Of a stretch of DNA of 64,000 nt, positions 51,801 through 61,134 are shown one piece after another. This stretch comes from Polynucleobacter sp. JS-JIR-5-A7 (lineage in GTDB: Bacteria > Pseudomonadota > Gammaproteobacteria > Burkholderiales > Burkholderiaceae). The position numbers and the translations under genes were made by a program. The first letter of the stretch is position 1, and every line of letters begins with the position of its first letter. Below the pieces are notes generated by a model. The model was given only the letters and a program-made list of their open reading frames with translations, was not told where the DNA came from and searched no databases. The stretch is from positions 738,048 through 802,047 of the forward strand of contig NZ_CP061308.1 of assembly GCF_018687935.1 (NCBI RefSeq). Reading direction: 5' to 3'.

Positions 51801-52649
51801 CTACTTGCTCTGGCCGCCTACCTCAACTACGCCATTTTCTTTAGCAATTCCGGTCACAACACTGCCATTACTGACCTTGACTTTGACTAGTTCACCTTCT
51901 GAGGCTTCATTTAAGGCCTGGCCGTCGGTACTGATCGAGAATCCCTTGCCGCCACTAGAAACCCTCACAGATTGCCCTTTTTGCACAATCAGGGGCATTT
52001 TGAGCATTTCTTTTTTGAGGACGGTGCCTGCTACTAGCGACATTCTGGCGGTTTGACCGATCACTCGGTTAAATTCCGTAAAAATACCAGCTGGCAGGGT
52101 AGTGAGATCGCCTTTTTGGAGTTGTAATTCATTGGCGGAGATGGTTTGACCCTGGCCGATCGGGGCTCCGGCGACGACATAGTTCGCAATGATGCTCACA
52201 TTCGCTTGGACATACACGGTCCATGGTTTTGGTTGGCCACAGCGCACACCCACGGTTGTTCTGCCCCAAGCAGCACTATTTGGAGGAAAAAAGGGCTCTG
52301 GAGAAGGGCAATAGGTCAATTGCGTGCCTTCTTCCATCGGAGTAACGGTAATTTCTGGTTTGCCAGGGGAGCCGGCGCTTTGGGTGGTCAAAAAGTCTTT
52401 CACTTTTTGATTAATGATGCGCAGATTCTGGAAAGCAGGCGGGCTACCGGCATTGGTGGCTGGATTCTGGCCTGAAGCTGGGGGTGGAACTTGGGCCCAG
52501 CTGATTTTGGGATAAAGCACCAAAAAGGAGATCAACACATTGGCAATCATGCCAATGATTAAGGTCTCAAAACCATGGAAAAAAGACCCAAAAAGAGGCT
52601 TGTCAGCACTTTTCTTGAATTCTAAGGGCGTTTCGTATGAGGAATGCAT
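51801..52649 (-). CDS. flgA: P-ring chaperone FlgA
   Basis: FlgA assists P-ring (FlgI) assembly in the periplasm. The 282-residue protein has an N-terminal membrane/signal segment (about residues 28-50, IGMIANVLISFLVLYP), a middle domain and the C-terminal SAF-type region with TISANELQLQKGDLTTLPAG, KMPLIVQKGQSVRVSSGGKGF and VKVSNGSVVTGIA. It is divergent from flgB with 216 bases between, the usual flgA/flgB arrangement. Confidence 0.95.
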   Translation of the reverse strand: MHSSYETPLEFKKSADKPLFGSFFHGFETLIIGMIANVLISFLVLYPKISWAQVPPPASGQNPATNAGSPPAFQNLRIINQKVKDFLTTQSAGSPGKPEITVTPMEEGTQLTYCPSPEPFFPPNSAAWGRTTVGVRCGQPKPWTVYVQANVSIIANYVVAGAPIGQGQTISANELQLQKGDLTTLPAGIFTEFNRVIGQTARMSLVAGTVLKKEMLKMPLIVQKGQSVRVSSGGKGFSISTDGQALNEASEGELVKVKVSNGSVVTGIAKENGVVEVGGQSK

Positions 52650-52712
52650 GCTTAATTCCAGTCCAAAAGGATGGCGAAAACATGATTTTAGGATTTTGGG
52701 GGCCAGTCAATG

Positions 52713-52838
52713 CCTCAATTAGCCGAACTATTACCCCTTTTATTGGCAAATCAAGGAAGGGGTGGGCAAATTACATTAGTGAAAATGCCATAAATAGGTA
52801 TCTGTAATGCTACACAACCTATTACGGCTGACTTGAGG
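52713..52838. promoter_or_regulatory. flgA-flgB divergent intergenic region with inverted repeats
   Basis: CCTCAATTAGCCG (52713-52725) and CGGCTGACTTGAGG (52825-52838) form an imperfect long-range inverted repeat across the intergenic space. Between them CCCCTT and AAGGGG (52734-52739, 52757-52762) form a small hairpin. Promoters for both flgA and flgB must lie here; no clear sigma-54 or sigma-28 element was identified. Confidence 0.4.
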
Positions 52839-52865
52839 ATTTCTTTAGGGAAATTGGAGAAATAA

Positions 52866-53306
52866 ATGGATAAATTAGACGCGCTCTTTGATTTTAATGC
52901 AACCGCCCTGCGGGTGAGGGCTCAACGCCAGGAAATTTTAGCGGCCAATATCGCCAACGCGGATACCCCGAACTATAAAGCACGGGATATCGACTTTGCC
53001 GCCTCACTCAAAAAAGCCCTAGAAGCCAATGTGGCTAGTGCCGCCAATAATGCGTCGGTGAGCTCTAACGGCAATATGTCGCTCGCGACTACTCATGGCA
53101 AACATATTCCCGGGGGTACTGGCGGCGTTAATGAAGCTGACTTACTCTATCGCCCCTTGATTCAGGGCAGCGTAGACGGCAACTCGGTTGATGGTGAGGT
53201 GGAAAGAACAGCCTTCGTGGATAACGCGATTCATTACGAAGCCAATATCACGATGCTCAATGCCCAGATTAAAGACATGACTGCAGCACTCAGTCCTACT
53301 TCCTAA
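52866..53306 (+). CDS. flgB: Flagellar proximal rod protein FlgB
   Basis: FlgB is a proximal rod subunit. The 146-residue protein carries the rod signature RAQRQEILAANIANADTPNYKARDIDF and the C-terminal motif MLNAQIKDMTAALS. TTGGAGAAATAA precedes ATG 52866. It starts the flgBCDEFGHIJ operon, 27 bases before flgC. Confidence 0.97.
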   Translation: MDKLDALFDFNATALRVRAQRQEILAANIANADTPNYKARDIDFAASLKKALEANVASAANNASVSSNGNMSLATTHGKHIPGGTGGVNEADLLYRPLIQGSVDGNSVDGEVERTAFVDNAIHYEANITMLNAQIKDMTAALSPTS

Positions 53307-53333
53307 TTCTTTTCGATAGAACGGTAAATTCAA

Positions 53334-53744
53334 ATGGCCTCCTTACAAAACGTTTTTAATATTTCTAGTTCAGCGATGAGCGCACAGTCGCAGCGCTTAA
53401 ATACGGTCGCCAGTAACTTAGCAAACGTAGATAGCGCTACTAGCTCAAACGGTCAACCTTACAAAGCCAAGCAAGTTGTTTTTGAAGCAACACCAGTGGG
53501 TAGCTCTGGTCACCAGGGTGTCAAAGTCAACAAGGTAATTGAAGATCAGTTGCCACCACGCATGGTGCACGATCCAGCAAATCCATTAGCAGATAAAGAT
53601 GGCTTTGTGGCGATGCCAAACGTGAATGCAACACAAGAGATGGTGAACATGATTTCGACATCACGCTCTTATCAAAACAACGTTGAGACGATGAACGCTG
53701 CAAAAACAATGTTACAAAGAACATTAACGATTGGTCAAAACTAA
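53334..53744 (+). CDS. flgC: Flagellar proximal rod protein FlgC
   Basis: The 136-residue protein has the rod/hook N-terminal motif SSAMSAQSQRLNTVASNLAN and the C-terminal motif NVNATQEMVNMISTSRSYQNNVETMN typical of FlgC (in part: EMVNMISTSRSYQNN). It is directly followed by flgD after 12 bases. Confidence 0.97.
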   Translation: MASLQNVFNISSSAMSAQSQRLNTVASNLANVDSATSSNGQPYKAKQVVFEATPVGSSGHQGVKVNKVIEDQLPPRMVHDPANPLADKDGFVAMPNVNATQEMVNMISTSRSYQNNVETMNAAKTMLQRTLTIGQN

Positions 53745-53756
53745 TAGGGACTAAAG

Positions 53757-54473
53757 ATGAGTGCGATTCAAAACAATACAGTCAGTAACAGTGCAAGCAA
53801 TAGCGCAAGTAATGGCATCAACACTAAATCCATCGGCGGTAGTGCTACTGCAGCCTTGAACGCATCTGCTAGTTCTGCAGCGCAGATCCAGGATCAGTTT
53901 ATGACCTTGTTAGTTGCGCAAATGAAATATCAAGATCCTACTGATCCAATGAAGAGTGCGGAGATGACCAGTCAAATGGCTCAGATCTCTACAGTAGAAG
54001 GCGTCAATAAGCTTAATAGCTCCATGAACTCTCTCTTGTCGCAAATGCAATCGAGTCAGGCATTTCAAGCTTCAGGCCTGGTTGGTAAAAGTGTGCTGGT
54101 TCCTGGTAATACATTAAACCTCACAAAAGGACAGGCGACTTTTGGCGTACAACTAGATTCTCCCGCATCTTCCTTGAAGGTTAATATTTTGAACGGCGCA
54201 GGTCAGTCAGTCGATGTGATGACATTGGGCCCACAACCTGCCGGCACTGTACCCTTAGCTTGGGATGGTAAAGATATCAATGGCAATCAGTTACCAGATG
54301 GCCCATATAGATTTCAACTAGCAGCTAACGTAGCTGGTAAGAATGTGAATCCAACTGGCTTAGCAACGGCTAATGTCACTGGCATTCTCAATCCTACCGC
54401 GAATACCAGCGCACAGATCATGTTGGATAACAACACGACCACCAATATTTCAAATGTGGCGCAGATTCGCTAA
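53757..54473 (+). CDS. flgD: Hook assembly scaffold FlgD
   Basis: FlgD caps the growing hook. The 238-residue protein has a Ser/Asn-rich N terminus, the conserved DQFMTLLVAQMKYQDPTDPM and EMTSQMAQISTVEGVNKLN, and the C-terminal FlgD Ig/Tudor domain with AGTVPLAWDGKDINGNQLPDGPY. It precedes the hook gene flgE by about 50 bases. Confidence 0.97.
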   Translation: MSAIQNNTVSNSASNSASNGINTKSIGGSATAALNASASSAAQIQDQFMTLLVAQMKYQDPTDPMKSAEMTSQMAQISTVEGVNKLNSSMNSLLSQMQSSQAFQASGLVGKSVLVPGNTLNLTKGQATFGVQLDSPASSLKVNILNGAGQSVDVMTLGPQPAGTVPLAWDGKDINGNQLPDGPYRFQLAANVAGKNVNPTGLATANVTGILNPTANTSAQIMLDNNTTTNISNVAQIR

Positions 54474-54526
54474 TTTGTCAGTCAAACACTAATAACCAAA
54501 ACACTGTTAATCATTAAAGGATTCAT

Positions 54527-56107
54527 ATGTCATTTGTCGAAGGATTGAGCGGTTTAAATGCAGCCTCAGAACATTTGAGCGTGTTGGGCAATAACATTGC
54601 CAACAGTGCAACGGTCGGCTTTAAAGCCTCACATGTTGACTTTACCAATGTGCTGGCCCGACAACTCAATGCCGCTAATTCTGGATCACCAGTACAAACT
54701 GGGGGTGGGGTACTGGCATCAAATGTGATGCAATCGTTTACCCAAGGTCCGATTAATACAACAACCGTACCACTCAATGCGGCCATTAATGGTCAAGGCA
54801 TGTTTGCACTACAAGACCCGGTTTTAGGTCAAACAGTCTATACCCGCAATGGTCAATTCACTCAGAACGTCGAAGGTTTCTTGGTCAATGGTTCTGGCTT
54901 TCAGGTACTCGATATTGCAGGTGCACCTATTGAGTTACCAGTAGCACCAAATGATATTCGTCCTGGTTCTGCTAATGCTAATCAAGTAGATGCGGTTGGC
55001 TTTAATTCACCGCTATCACCTTATGGCACTGTTACTTTTGGTGGCTTAAGCTATACCAATACCGATGGCAAAGTATTAACTGCGGCGCAAGTAGCCTCTT
55101 TATTTAGTGGTCTGCAAGCAGGTGATACACCGGCAACGATTGCAGCTCGCTTTAGTAATTCAAGTACAAATAATTACCCGTTATTTACTCCTGCAAACAA
55201 TACAGTGAGTTTTAATAATCTGGCTGCTAACGAAAGCGTTACCGTTGCAGGCCTGACCTTTACCGCTAGTGCATCAGGTGCAACGTCAGCGAATGTGGCA
55301 GCAGCATTTACTGGTTTAGCTGATGGCACTGTGAAAAATAGTGTGAGCGTGACTAATGGTGTTCTCAATGGCACATTGGCTGGTGTACAAACAACGAGTG
55401 CGCAAGCAAGCAATGGCGCATTAGCGTTTACCAATAGCAATAACACGTTAAATACACAGCTGTCTATCAGCGCTTCGAATGGAAATACTCCAATCGTTGC
55501 CAATACAGCACCAGTCATGACGGGTATGTTTGGTGGAGTGTTGAGTAACTACAACACCTTAGCTGCAATACCAGCCAATATTCCAACAACATACTTAGGT
55601 CAAAACATCACACCAGCTCAGCAAGCAAATACCAGCTGGGTACAGGCTACTTTTACTGGATTTGGTGAACAGCCTGCGATTAATGTGACTGCATCTGGTT
55701 TCTTGACGGGTTCTATTCCAATGGTGGCGACTAAAACTCCCGGTACCGCTATTGCACATCTAAATACGATGGCGATTAACGAAACGGGCACCATCATTGG
55801 TACTTATAGCGATGGCCTTACTAGTGAACTTGCGCAAATTGGTGTGGCAAGCATCCCAAGCTATACCGGCTTAAAAGCAGTGGGTAACGATACCTGGGTA
55901 GAAACCTCTAAATCAGGTGTGCCTTTATTAGGTAGCGTGCAACTGGTCGGCAGCAAGATTCAGGGTTCTGCATTAGAAGGCTCGAACGTGAATCAAACGC
56001 AAGATATGGTGGCTTTGTTGGCAGCTCAGCAGGCTTATCAAGCTAGTGCTCAAGTGGTCAAAATTGAAAATCAAATCTATCAAACCCTCATCGGAATGAA
56101 TGGCTAA
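54527..56107 (+). CDS. flgE: Flagellar hook protein FlgE
   Basis: FlgE forms the hook. The 526-residue protein has the N-terminal motif SGLNAASEHLSVLGNNIANSATVGFK and the C-terminal SNVNQTQDMVALLAAQQAYQASAQV of hook proteins. The central region holds a GLTFTA module (around 55226-55330) and a related GGLSYT segment, like those in the flagellins. The protein is longer than the typical FlgE of about 400 residues. AAAGGATTCAT precedes ATG 54527. Confidence 0.96.
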   Translation: MSFVEGLSGLNAASEHLSVLGNNIANSATVGFKASHVDFTNVLARQLNAANSGSPVQTGGGVLASNVMQSFTQGPINTTTVPLNAAINGQGMFALQDPVLGQTVYTRNGQFTQNVEGFLVNGSGFQVLDIAGAPIELPVAPNDIRPGSANANQVDAVGFNSPLSPYGTVTFGGLSYTNTDGKVLTAAQVASLFSGLQAGDTPATIAARFSNSSTNNYPLFTPANNTVSFNNLAANESVTVAGLTFTASASGATSANVAAAFTGLADGTVKNSVSVTNGVLNGTLAGVQTTSAQASNGALAFTNSNNTLNTQLSISASNGNTPIVANTAPVMTGMFGGVLSNYNTLAAIPANIPTTYLGQNITPAQQANTSWVQATFTGFGEQPAINVTASGFLTGSIPMVATKTPGTAIAHLNTMAINETGTIIGTYSDGLTSELAQIGVASIPSYTGLKAVGNDTWVETSKSGVPLLGSVQLVGSKIQGSALEGSNVNQTQDMVALLAAQQAYQASAQVVKIENQIYQTLIGMNG

Positions 56108-56153
56108 GGCAGCTATTAATACCTTGAACGCCAGAGAAAGCTAAGGAGAAACC

Positions 56154-56894
56154 ATGGATCGTGTAATTTATACCGCAATGACTGGAGCCCAGCATATCTT
56201 GGACCAGCAAGCGACGAACTCCAATAATTTGGCTAACGTATCGACTACTGGCTTTAAGGCGCAGATTGATTCTTTTCTATCTGTACCGATTCAAGGTGGC
56301 AGCTTGGATACACGCTCTTTTGTAGTCAATGCCTCAGGCGGTACAGATTTTTCTCCTGGTGCTATTAAGCAAACAGGACGTACTCTGGATGTGGCAATCG
56401 AAGGTAAGGGTTGGTTCAGTGTGCAACGCCCTGATGGTACAGAAGGTTTGACCCGTAATGGCTCATTCAAAATTAGTGAGAATGGTATTTTGCAAACCGC
56501 TGGTGGCCGTAATGTGCTTGGTGGTGGCGGTCCGATTACGATTCCTCCGAACGTCAATATCTCGATTGGTGCCGATGGCACGATCTCCAGTGTGGATCCT
56601 GCTGTGAGTGGTGGTCCTTCTACTCCGATTGATGTCATCAAGCTCTCTAATCCTGATGAAAAAAGCTTAGTTCGCGGTGACGATGGGTTATTTAAATCTG
56701 CTGGTGGTGCTGGTTTTGTAGCGGATCCTACGGTCAAGGTAGTGAATGGAGCCTTAGAAGACAGCAACGTGAGTGTGATTCATAGCATGGTCAACATGAT
56801 TTCGTTAGCCCGCAGCTTTGATATTCAAATGCAGCTCATGAAGAATGCTGAGAATAGCGACCAACATGCCGCTCAGCTCTTCAATTTAAGTTAA
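56154..56894 (+). CDS. flgF: Flagellar proximal rod protein FlgF
   Basis: The 246-residue protein has the rod motif GAQHILDQQATNSNNLANVSTTGFKAQ (in part TNSNNLANVSTTGFKA), the FlgF/G middle segment VAIEGKGWFSVQRPDG and the C-terminal SNVSVIHSMVNMISLARSFDIQ. AAGGAGAAACC precedes ATG 56154. It is in the flg operon, with flgG 41 bases on. Confidence 0.97.
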   Translation: MDRVIYTAMTGAQHILDQQATNSNNLANVSTTGFKAQIDSFLSVPIQGGSLDTRSFVVNASGGTDFSPGAIKQTGRTLDVAIEGKGWFSVQRPDGTEGLTRNGSFKISENGILQTAGGRNVLGGGGPITIPPNVNISIGADGTISSVDPAVSGGPSTPIDVIKLSNPDEKSLVRGDDGLFKSAGGAGFVADPTVKVVNGALEDSNVSVIHSMVNMISLARSFDIQMQLMKNAENSDQHAAQLFNLS

Positions 56895-56935
56895 GACTTT
56901 ATGTGTCAAGATGCACCTAAATTAAAGGAAATAAG

Positions 56936-57724
56936 ATGATACGCTCGCTCTGGATTTCAAAAACTGGCCTAGAAGCACAACAAACTCAAATGGACGTAAT
57001 CTCCAATAACTTGGCGAACGTGAGTACTTCTGGCTTTAAAAAATCACGTGCGGTGTTTGAGGATTTACTCTATCAAACTCTACGTCAGCCTGGTGCGCAG
57101 TCATCACAACAAACCCAACTCCCTTCTGGTATGCAAATTGGTACTGGTGTAAAGCCTGTGGCAACTGAGCGCATCTTTACGCAAGGTAACCTACAGCAAA
57201 CCAGTAACAATACTGATATCGCGATTAACGGAAGTGGCTTTTACCAAGTATTGATGCCTGATGGCACAACTCAATATACCCGCGACGGTAGTTTTCAGAT
57301 TAATAGCACGGGCCAGTTAGTAACTTCTAGTGGTTATACCGTTCAGCCACCGATTACGATTCCAGCAAATGCTCAAACCGTTACGGTTGCAGCCGATGGT
57401 GTCGTTTCCGTCACTTTGCCAAATACCGTTGCACAGACCCAGGTTGGTCAAATTCAGTTGGCAACCTTTATTAACCCAGCTGGCTTGAGTGCTAAAGGTG
57501 AGAACCTCTACGCCGAAACTGCTGCTTCTGGTACACCAAACCCATCGAACCCTGGTGCAAACGGTACTGGTGTTTTAGTGCAAGGCTTTATTGAAACCTC
57601 TAACGTGAATGTGGTTGAGGAGATGGTCAATATGATCCAAACCCAACGCGCTTATGAAATCAATAGTAAAGCGATTACGACATCTGATCAGATGTTGCAA
57701 CGCTTAGCTCAATTAGGCGGCTAA
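56936..57724 (+). CDS. flgG: Flagellar distal rod protein FlgG
   Basis: The 262-residue protein begins IRSLWISKTGLEAQQTQMDV, followed by NNLANVSTSGFKKSRAVFEDLLYQTLRQPG and ends with the distal rod motif EEMVNMIQTQRAYEINSKAI. Length and motifs are standard for FlgG. AAAGGAAATAAG precedes ATG 56936. It is five bases upstream of flgH. Confidence 0.98.
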   Translation: MIRSLWISKTGLEAQQTQMDVISNNLANVSTSGFKKSRAVFEDLLYQTLRQPGAQSSQQTQLPSGMQIGTGVKPVATERIFTQGNLQQTSNNTDIAINGSGFYQVLMPDGTTQYTRDGSFQINSTGQLVTSSGYTVQPPITIPANAQTVTVAADGVVSVTLPNTVAQTQVGQIQLATFINPAGLSAKGENLYAETAASGTPNPSNPGANGTGVLVQGFIETSNVNVVEEMVNMIQTQRAYEINSKAITTSDQMLQRLAQLGG

Positions 57725-57729
57725 TCCAA

Positions 57730-58407
57730 ATGCGTTTAATGTTTAATTCTTGCAACTCCGCTATCAAGCTTGTTAGCGCTGTCTCGGCACTATCCATCTT
57801 AGGGGCTTGTGCCGTGACGCCTTCGACCATTACCCAAAACCCTGGTCCCGGTACCGCACGTCAATTCAATATGCAGAATGCTCCTGGAACGATCTATAGC
57901 ACTGCAAGTTACCGTCCCATCTTTGAGGGTAATCGTGCCCGTGCTGTAGGGGATATCGTGACTGTGGTTGTTGCTGAAAGCACCACATCTAAAACGACTT
58001 TAAATAATTTATCTTCTAAAACCTCTTCATCTACTGCTACTGCAAAAGATCAGTTTGGCAATACGATTAGTCCAACTTGGAGTTGGGCTAACGATCTTTC
58101 TAATGAGAATAAAGGTGGAGGCCAGCAAGATAACACCTTTACAGGAAGTATTGCTGCGACTGTACTTGAAGTGTCACCAACAGGTTACTTAACCATAGCG
58201 GGCGAGAAACAAATTGGCTTTGATGAAGGCGCTCAGTTCATTCGTTTTTCTGGAACCGTAAATCCAAAAATGATTACTGTTAACAATACAGTGGATTCCA
58301 ATACAGTAGCTGATGCTCGTATCGAATATCGTACCAATAACACCATGGATAGTTCTTACATGGCGAGTTCGATCACCCGTTTTTTCAAAACTATGATGCC
58401 TTTCTAA
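57730..58407 (+). CDS. flgH: Flagellar L-ring lipoprotein FlgH
   Basis: FlgH forms the outer-membrane L ring. The 225-residue protein has a lipoprotein signal with lipobox LGAC (Cys27), and the family segments RARAVGDIVTVVVAESTTSKTTLN (in part), VLEVSPTGYLTIAGEKQIG and the C-terminal RIEYRTNN. It is between flgG and flgI. Confidence 0.97.
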   Translation: MRLMFNSCNSAIKLVSAVSALSILGACAVTPSTITQNPGPGTARQFNMQNAPGTIYSTASYRPIFEGNRARAVGDIVTVVVAESTTSKTTLNNLSSKTSSSTATAKDQFGNTISPTWSWANDLSNENKGGGQQDNTFTGSIAATVLEVSPTGYLTIAGEKQIGFDEGAQFIRFSGTVNPKMITVNNTVDSNTVADARIEYRTNNTMDSSYMASSITRFFKTMMPF

Positions 58408-58413
58408 TTACTT

Positions 58414-59604
58414 ATGTTATTGCCAACCAGAACCCACCGTTTTTCATTATTTAGAGCAGATAAAACTCCGCAATGGCAAAAAAGCCTAGCAGCGTTTTTA
58501 GTGGTCTGCGCTGGTGTTTTGGCAAGCATGGTGATTGTTCCTGCAGCGCAAGCAGAGCGCATTAAAGATTTGGCTAATATTCAAGGCGTTCGTAGTAACC
58601 AATTAATTGGTTATGGTTTGGTGGTGGGCTTAGATGGTACAGGTGACCAAACTACCCAAACGCCATTTACTCTTCAGACTACTTTGAATATGTTGCAGTC
58701 ATTAGGCGTCACACTGCCGCCAGGTACCTATTCACAAATTCAGTTGAAGAACGTTGCTGCAGTTATTGTGACTGCCAACTTGCCACCATTTGCGCAAATT
58801 GGTCAGAACTTAGACGTGACTGTTTCCGCTATGGGTAATGCCAAAACACTGCGAGGTGGCACACTCTTATTGACCCCTTTAAAGGGTGCTGACGGACAGG
58901 TCTATGCAATGTCTCAGGGCAACGTGGTGATTGGGGGCGCAAGCGCATCTGCTAACGGCAGCTCTGCAACGATTAACCAACTCAATGCCGGCCGTATTTC
59001 AGCAGGAGCAACGGTTGAAAGAACTATTCCGAGTAATTTGTTGGGTATGGAAATGGTCAGTCTTGAGTTAAGAAGCTCAGACTTTTCTACCGCCAGCATT
59101 GTGACTGCGGCCATTAATAAGCGTTTTGGCAAGCCCATTGCTTTTGCTCAAGACTCTAGAGTGATTCAGATTGATCCGAATACTGTCGAGAACGGTAATA
59201 GAGTGCAATTCTTAGCTGCCTTAGAAAGTATCGACGTCATTCCTGCCAAGGGTGAGGCGAAGGTTATTCTCAATGCGCGTACTGGTTCAATTGTGCTAAA
59301 TCAAACGGTTGAGCTAGAGAACTGCGCAGTAGCGCACGGTAACTTGACTGTTGTCATTAGCACGACGCCGGTGATAAGCCAGCCAAGCGCATTCTCGAAT
59401 ACGGGCAATACGGTTGAGGCGAAGGTATCTCAAGTGAGCTTGAACCAAGACCCAGGTAATGTGATTCAGTTAGCTGGTGGTGCATCATTATCTGATGTGG
59501 TTCGTGGACTCAATGCTGTTGGTGCCACACCACAAGACCTGGTCGCCATCTTGCAGGCCATCAAAGCCGCTGGTTCGCTACGTGCTGAGCTTGAGATTAT
59601 TTAA
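58414..59604 (+). CDS. flgI: Flagellar P-ring protein FlgI
   Basis: FlgI forms the P ring in the periplasm. The 396-residue protein has a long N-terminal region with the signal sequence (about residues 25-50, ending AAQA) and the mature start ERIKDLANIQGVRSNQLIGYG, followed by VVGLDGTGDQTTQTPFT. The C-terminal GASLSDVVRGLNAVGATPQDLVAILQAIKAAGSL is typical (in part LVAILQAIKAAGSLRAELEI). A start later than 58414 would still include the signal. Confidence 0.97.
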   Translation: MLLPTRTHRFSLFRADKTPQWQKSLAAFLVVCAGVLASMVIVPAAQAERIKDLANIQGVRSNQLIGYGLVVGLDGTGDQTTQTPFTLQTTLNMLQSLGVTLPPGTYSQIQLKNVAAVIVTANLPPFAQIGQNLDVTVSAMGNAKTLRGGTLLLTPLKGADGQVYAMSQGNVVIGGASASANGSSATINQLNAGRISAGATVERTIPSNLLGMEMVSLELRSSDFSTASIVTAAINKRFGKPIAFAQDSRVIQIDPNTVENGNRVQFLAALESIDVIPAKGEAKVILNARTGSIVLNQTVELENCAVAHGNLTVVISTTPVISQPSAFSNTGNTVEAKVSQVSLNQDPGNVIQLAGGASLSDVVRGLNAVGATPQDLVAILQAIKAAGSLRAELEII

Positions 59605-59615
59605 GCAATACCACA

Positions 59616-60635
59616 ATGGCATTACCTAGTAACTCTATATCAGCGTCTGATGTCAGCAATCAACTGGCATTAGACACTAATAGCCTATCTAGTCTCAAAA
59701 AATCTGCTAAAGAAAATTCTCCTGAAGCTATAAAGGGAGTCGCAAAGCAATTTGAGGCGATCTTTATCAATATGATGCTGAAAAGTATGCGAGAGGCTAG
59801 TCCACAGGATGGTGTCTTTAATACTGAGCAAAATAAACTCTACACCTCAATGTTTGACCAGCAGTTGAGCCAAAAGCTCTCGTCAGGCAAAGGGATTGGC
59901 TTAGCCGACGTCTTGGTTAAGCAGCTCAGTAAAGCCGCAGGTATACAGACCGATGCGATCAAGCCAGGGGATGAACCCATTAGCTCAAAAGCACTAGGTC
60001 TAAATCGATTTGACCCCAATATCAGTTCTAAGGTATCTGCCTACACCTCGGTAGCATCCATGTATGGCAGCACTAAGCCTACTCCCTCATTTATGGATAA
60101 GGTCTCCAAACTCTTTAGTTCGCTCGAAGATGCAGGTGACGCAATGGCTTCTTCAGTAGGCAATGCTGTTAAAGAAACCGTTAGCTCATTTACGAACAAA
60201 ATGTCTAGTTATGCGCAGCAAGCCAGTAATGCTACCGGACTACCAGCACAGTTTATGTTGGGTCAAGCTGCACTAGAAACGGGTTGGGGTAAAAAAGAAA
60301 TCAAAGGGGCTGATGGCACCCAAAGTAATAATTTATTTGGCATTAAGGCAGGCGGCAGCTGGACGGGCAAGACTGTTTCTGCAGTCACGACTGAATTTAT
60401 CAATGGTGAGAAGCAGACCAGAGTTGAAAAATTTAGAGCCTACGACTCTTATGCAGACTCATTTAAAGATTTTGCAAACTTGATTTCAAGTAACCCGCGT
60501 TACCAAAATGTCTTAAACAATCTGAGTAACGTCAACAGTTATGCCGATGCAATGGCAAAAGCAGGGTATGCTACCGATCCTGATTACGCCAAGAAGTTGG
60601 CTAGCGTGATCAAACGGGTAGGCAATCCCTCTTAG
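59616..60635 (+). CDS. flgJ: Rod assembly protein and peptidoglycan hydrolase FlgJ
   Basis: The 339-residue protein has the N-terminal rod-capping domain (KQFEAIFINMMLKSMREAS) and the C-terminal glucosaminidase domain (about 190-335: QFMLGQAALETGWGKKEIKG, SNNLFGIKAGGSW, YASFDSF-like segment AYDSYADSFKDFANLI). FlgJ opens the peptidoglycan for the rod. This two-domain form is usual in beta- and gammaproteobacteria. It is the last gene of the flg operon. Confidence 0.96.
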   Translation: MALPSNSISASDVSNQLALDTNSLSSLKKSAKENSPEAIKGVAKQFEAIFINMMLKSMREASPQDGVFNTEQNKLYTSMFDQQLSQKLSSGKGIGLADVLVKQLSKAAGIQTDAIKPGDEPISSKALGLNRFDPNISSKVSAYTSVASMYGSTKPTPSFMDKVSKLFSSLEDAGDAMASSVGNAVKETVSSFTNKMSSYAQQASNATGLPAQFMLGQAALETGWGKKEIKGADGTQSNNLFGIKAGGSWTGKTVSAVTTEFINGEKQTRVEKFRAYDSYADSFKDFANLISSNPRYQNVLNNLSNVNSYADAMAKAGYATDPDYAKKLASVIKRVGNPS

Positions 60636-60667
60636 GAAATACTTCTGAATAAGTCGGTTTACTGACT

Positions 60668-61027
60668 TTATTGCACCCACTCTTTGAGTGGCAGCACTTG
60701 CTCATCAATAAACGCTTCCAATATAAAACGGTCTGCGCCACCGAGATTGGGGTTGATATGCTTATACAAAAGAAAAGTAATCATTTGGATGGCATTTTTA
60801 CGAAACTCATTCGGAAACATGACATTGACTTGCAGATTCGAGGCTGCCAAGACGCTTTTGGAGTCCAGGGACCTGAGCTCCGGAATCAGCGATTTTTGAC
60901 CATCCATCATCTTTACCAAAGCAGCCTTGTATTCAGCCCCACTGCGCATCGCATCATTAAAAGCCTGGCATAAGAGGCGGGCAGCTCGTTTGTCGGCTAC
61001 CCTGATTTTGGAGGCACTGGTTTTCAT
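60668..61027 (-). CDS. Small orphan flagellar-edge protein, family member C
   Basis: This 119-residue protein aligns with those at 25861 and 61135. Shared features: FN pair (LLCQAFND), SLIPELRSLDSK (matching SLHPKLRSVNPK and SLHPGLRGLNGK), a hydrophobic helix (AIQMITFLLYKHI) and the C-terminal VLPLKEW (matching LLPIKFW at 61135). It has a basic N-terminal extension. It is convergent with flgJ and divergent from the paralogue at 61135. Function unknown; a flagellar role is inferred from position. Confidence 0.72.
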   Translation of the reverse strand: MKTSASKIRVADKRAARLLCQAFNDAMRSGAEYKAALVKMMDGQKSLIPELRSLDSKSVLAASNLQVNVMFPNEFRKNAIQMITFLLYKHINPNLGGADRFILEAFIDEQVLPLKEWVQ

Positions 61028-61134
61028 GGGATTTGGGCTATAAAGTCCTGAGATACCGCTTCATTTTAGAAGATGTCATAATGCCATGACTACTGAGATG
61101 TAATGCATCTAAAACTATTAAAACTGGACCCTGT

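Noticed and set aside
52740..52800. TTGGCAAATC and TGGGCAAATTAC as sigma-54 promoters for flgB
   Set aside because: GG and GC elements are not ten bases apart in either stretch.
60649..60669. AAGTC/GACTT hairpin after flgJ as a terminator
   Set aside because: The stem is only five base pairs with no T run; too weak to call.
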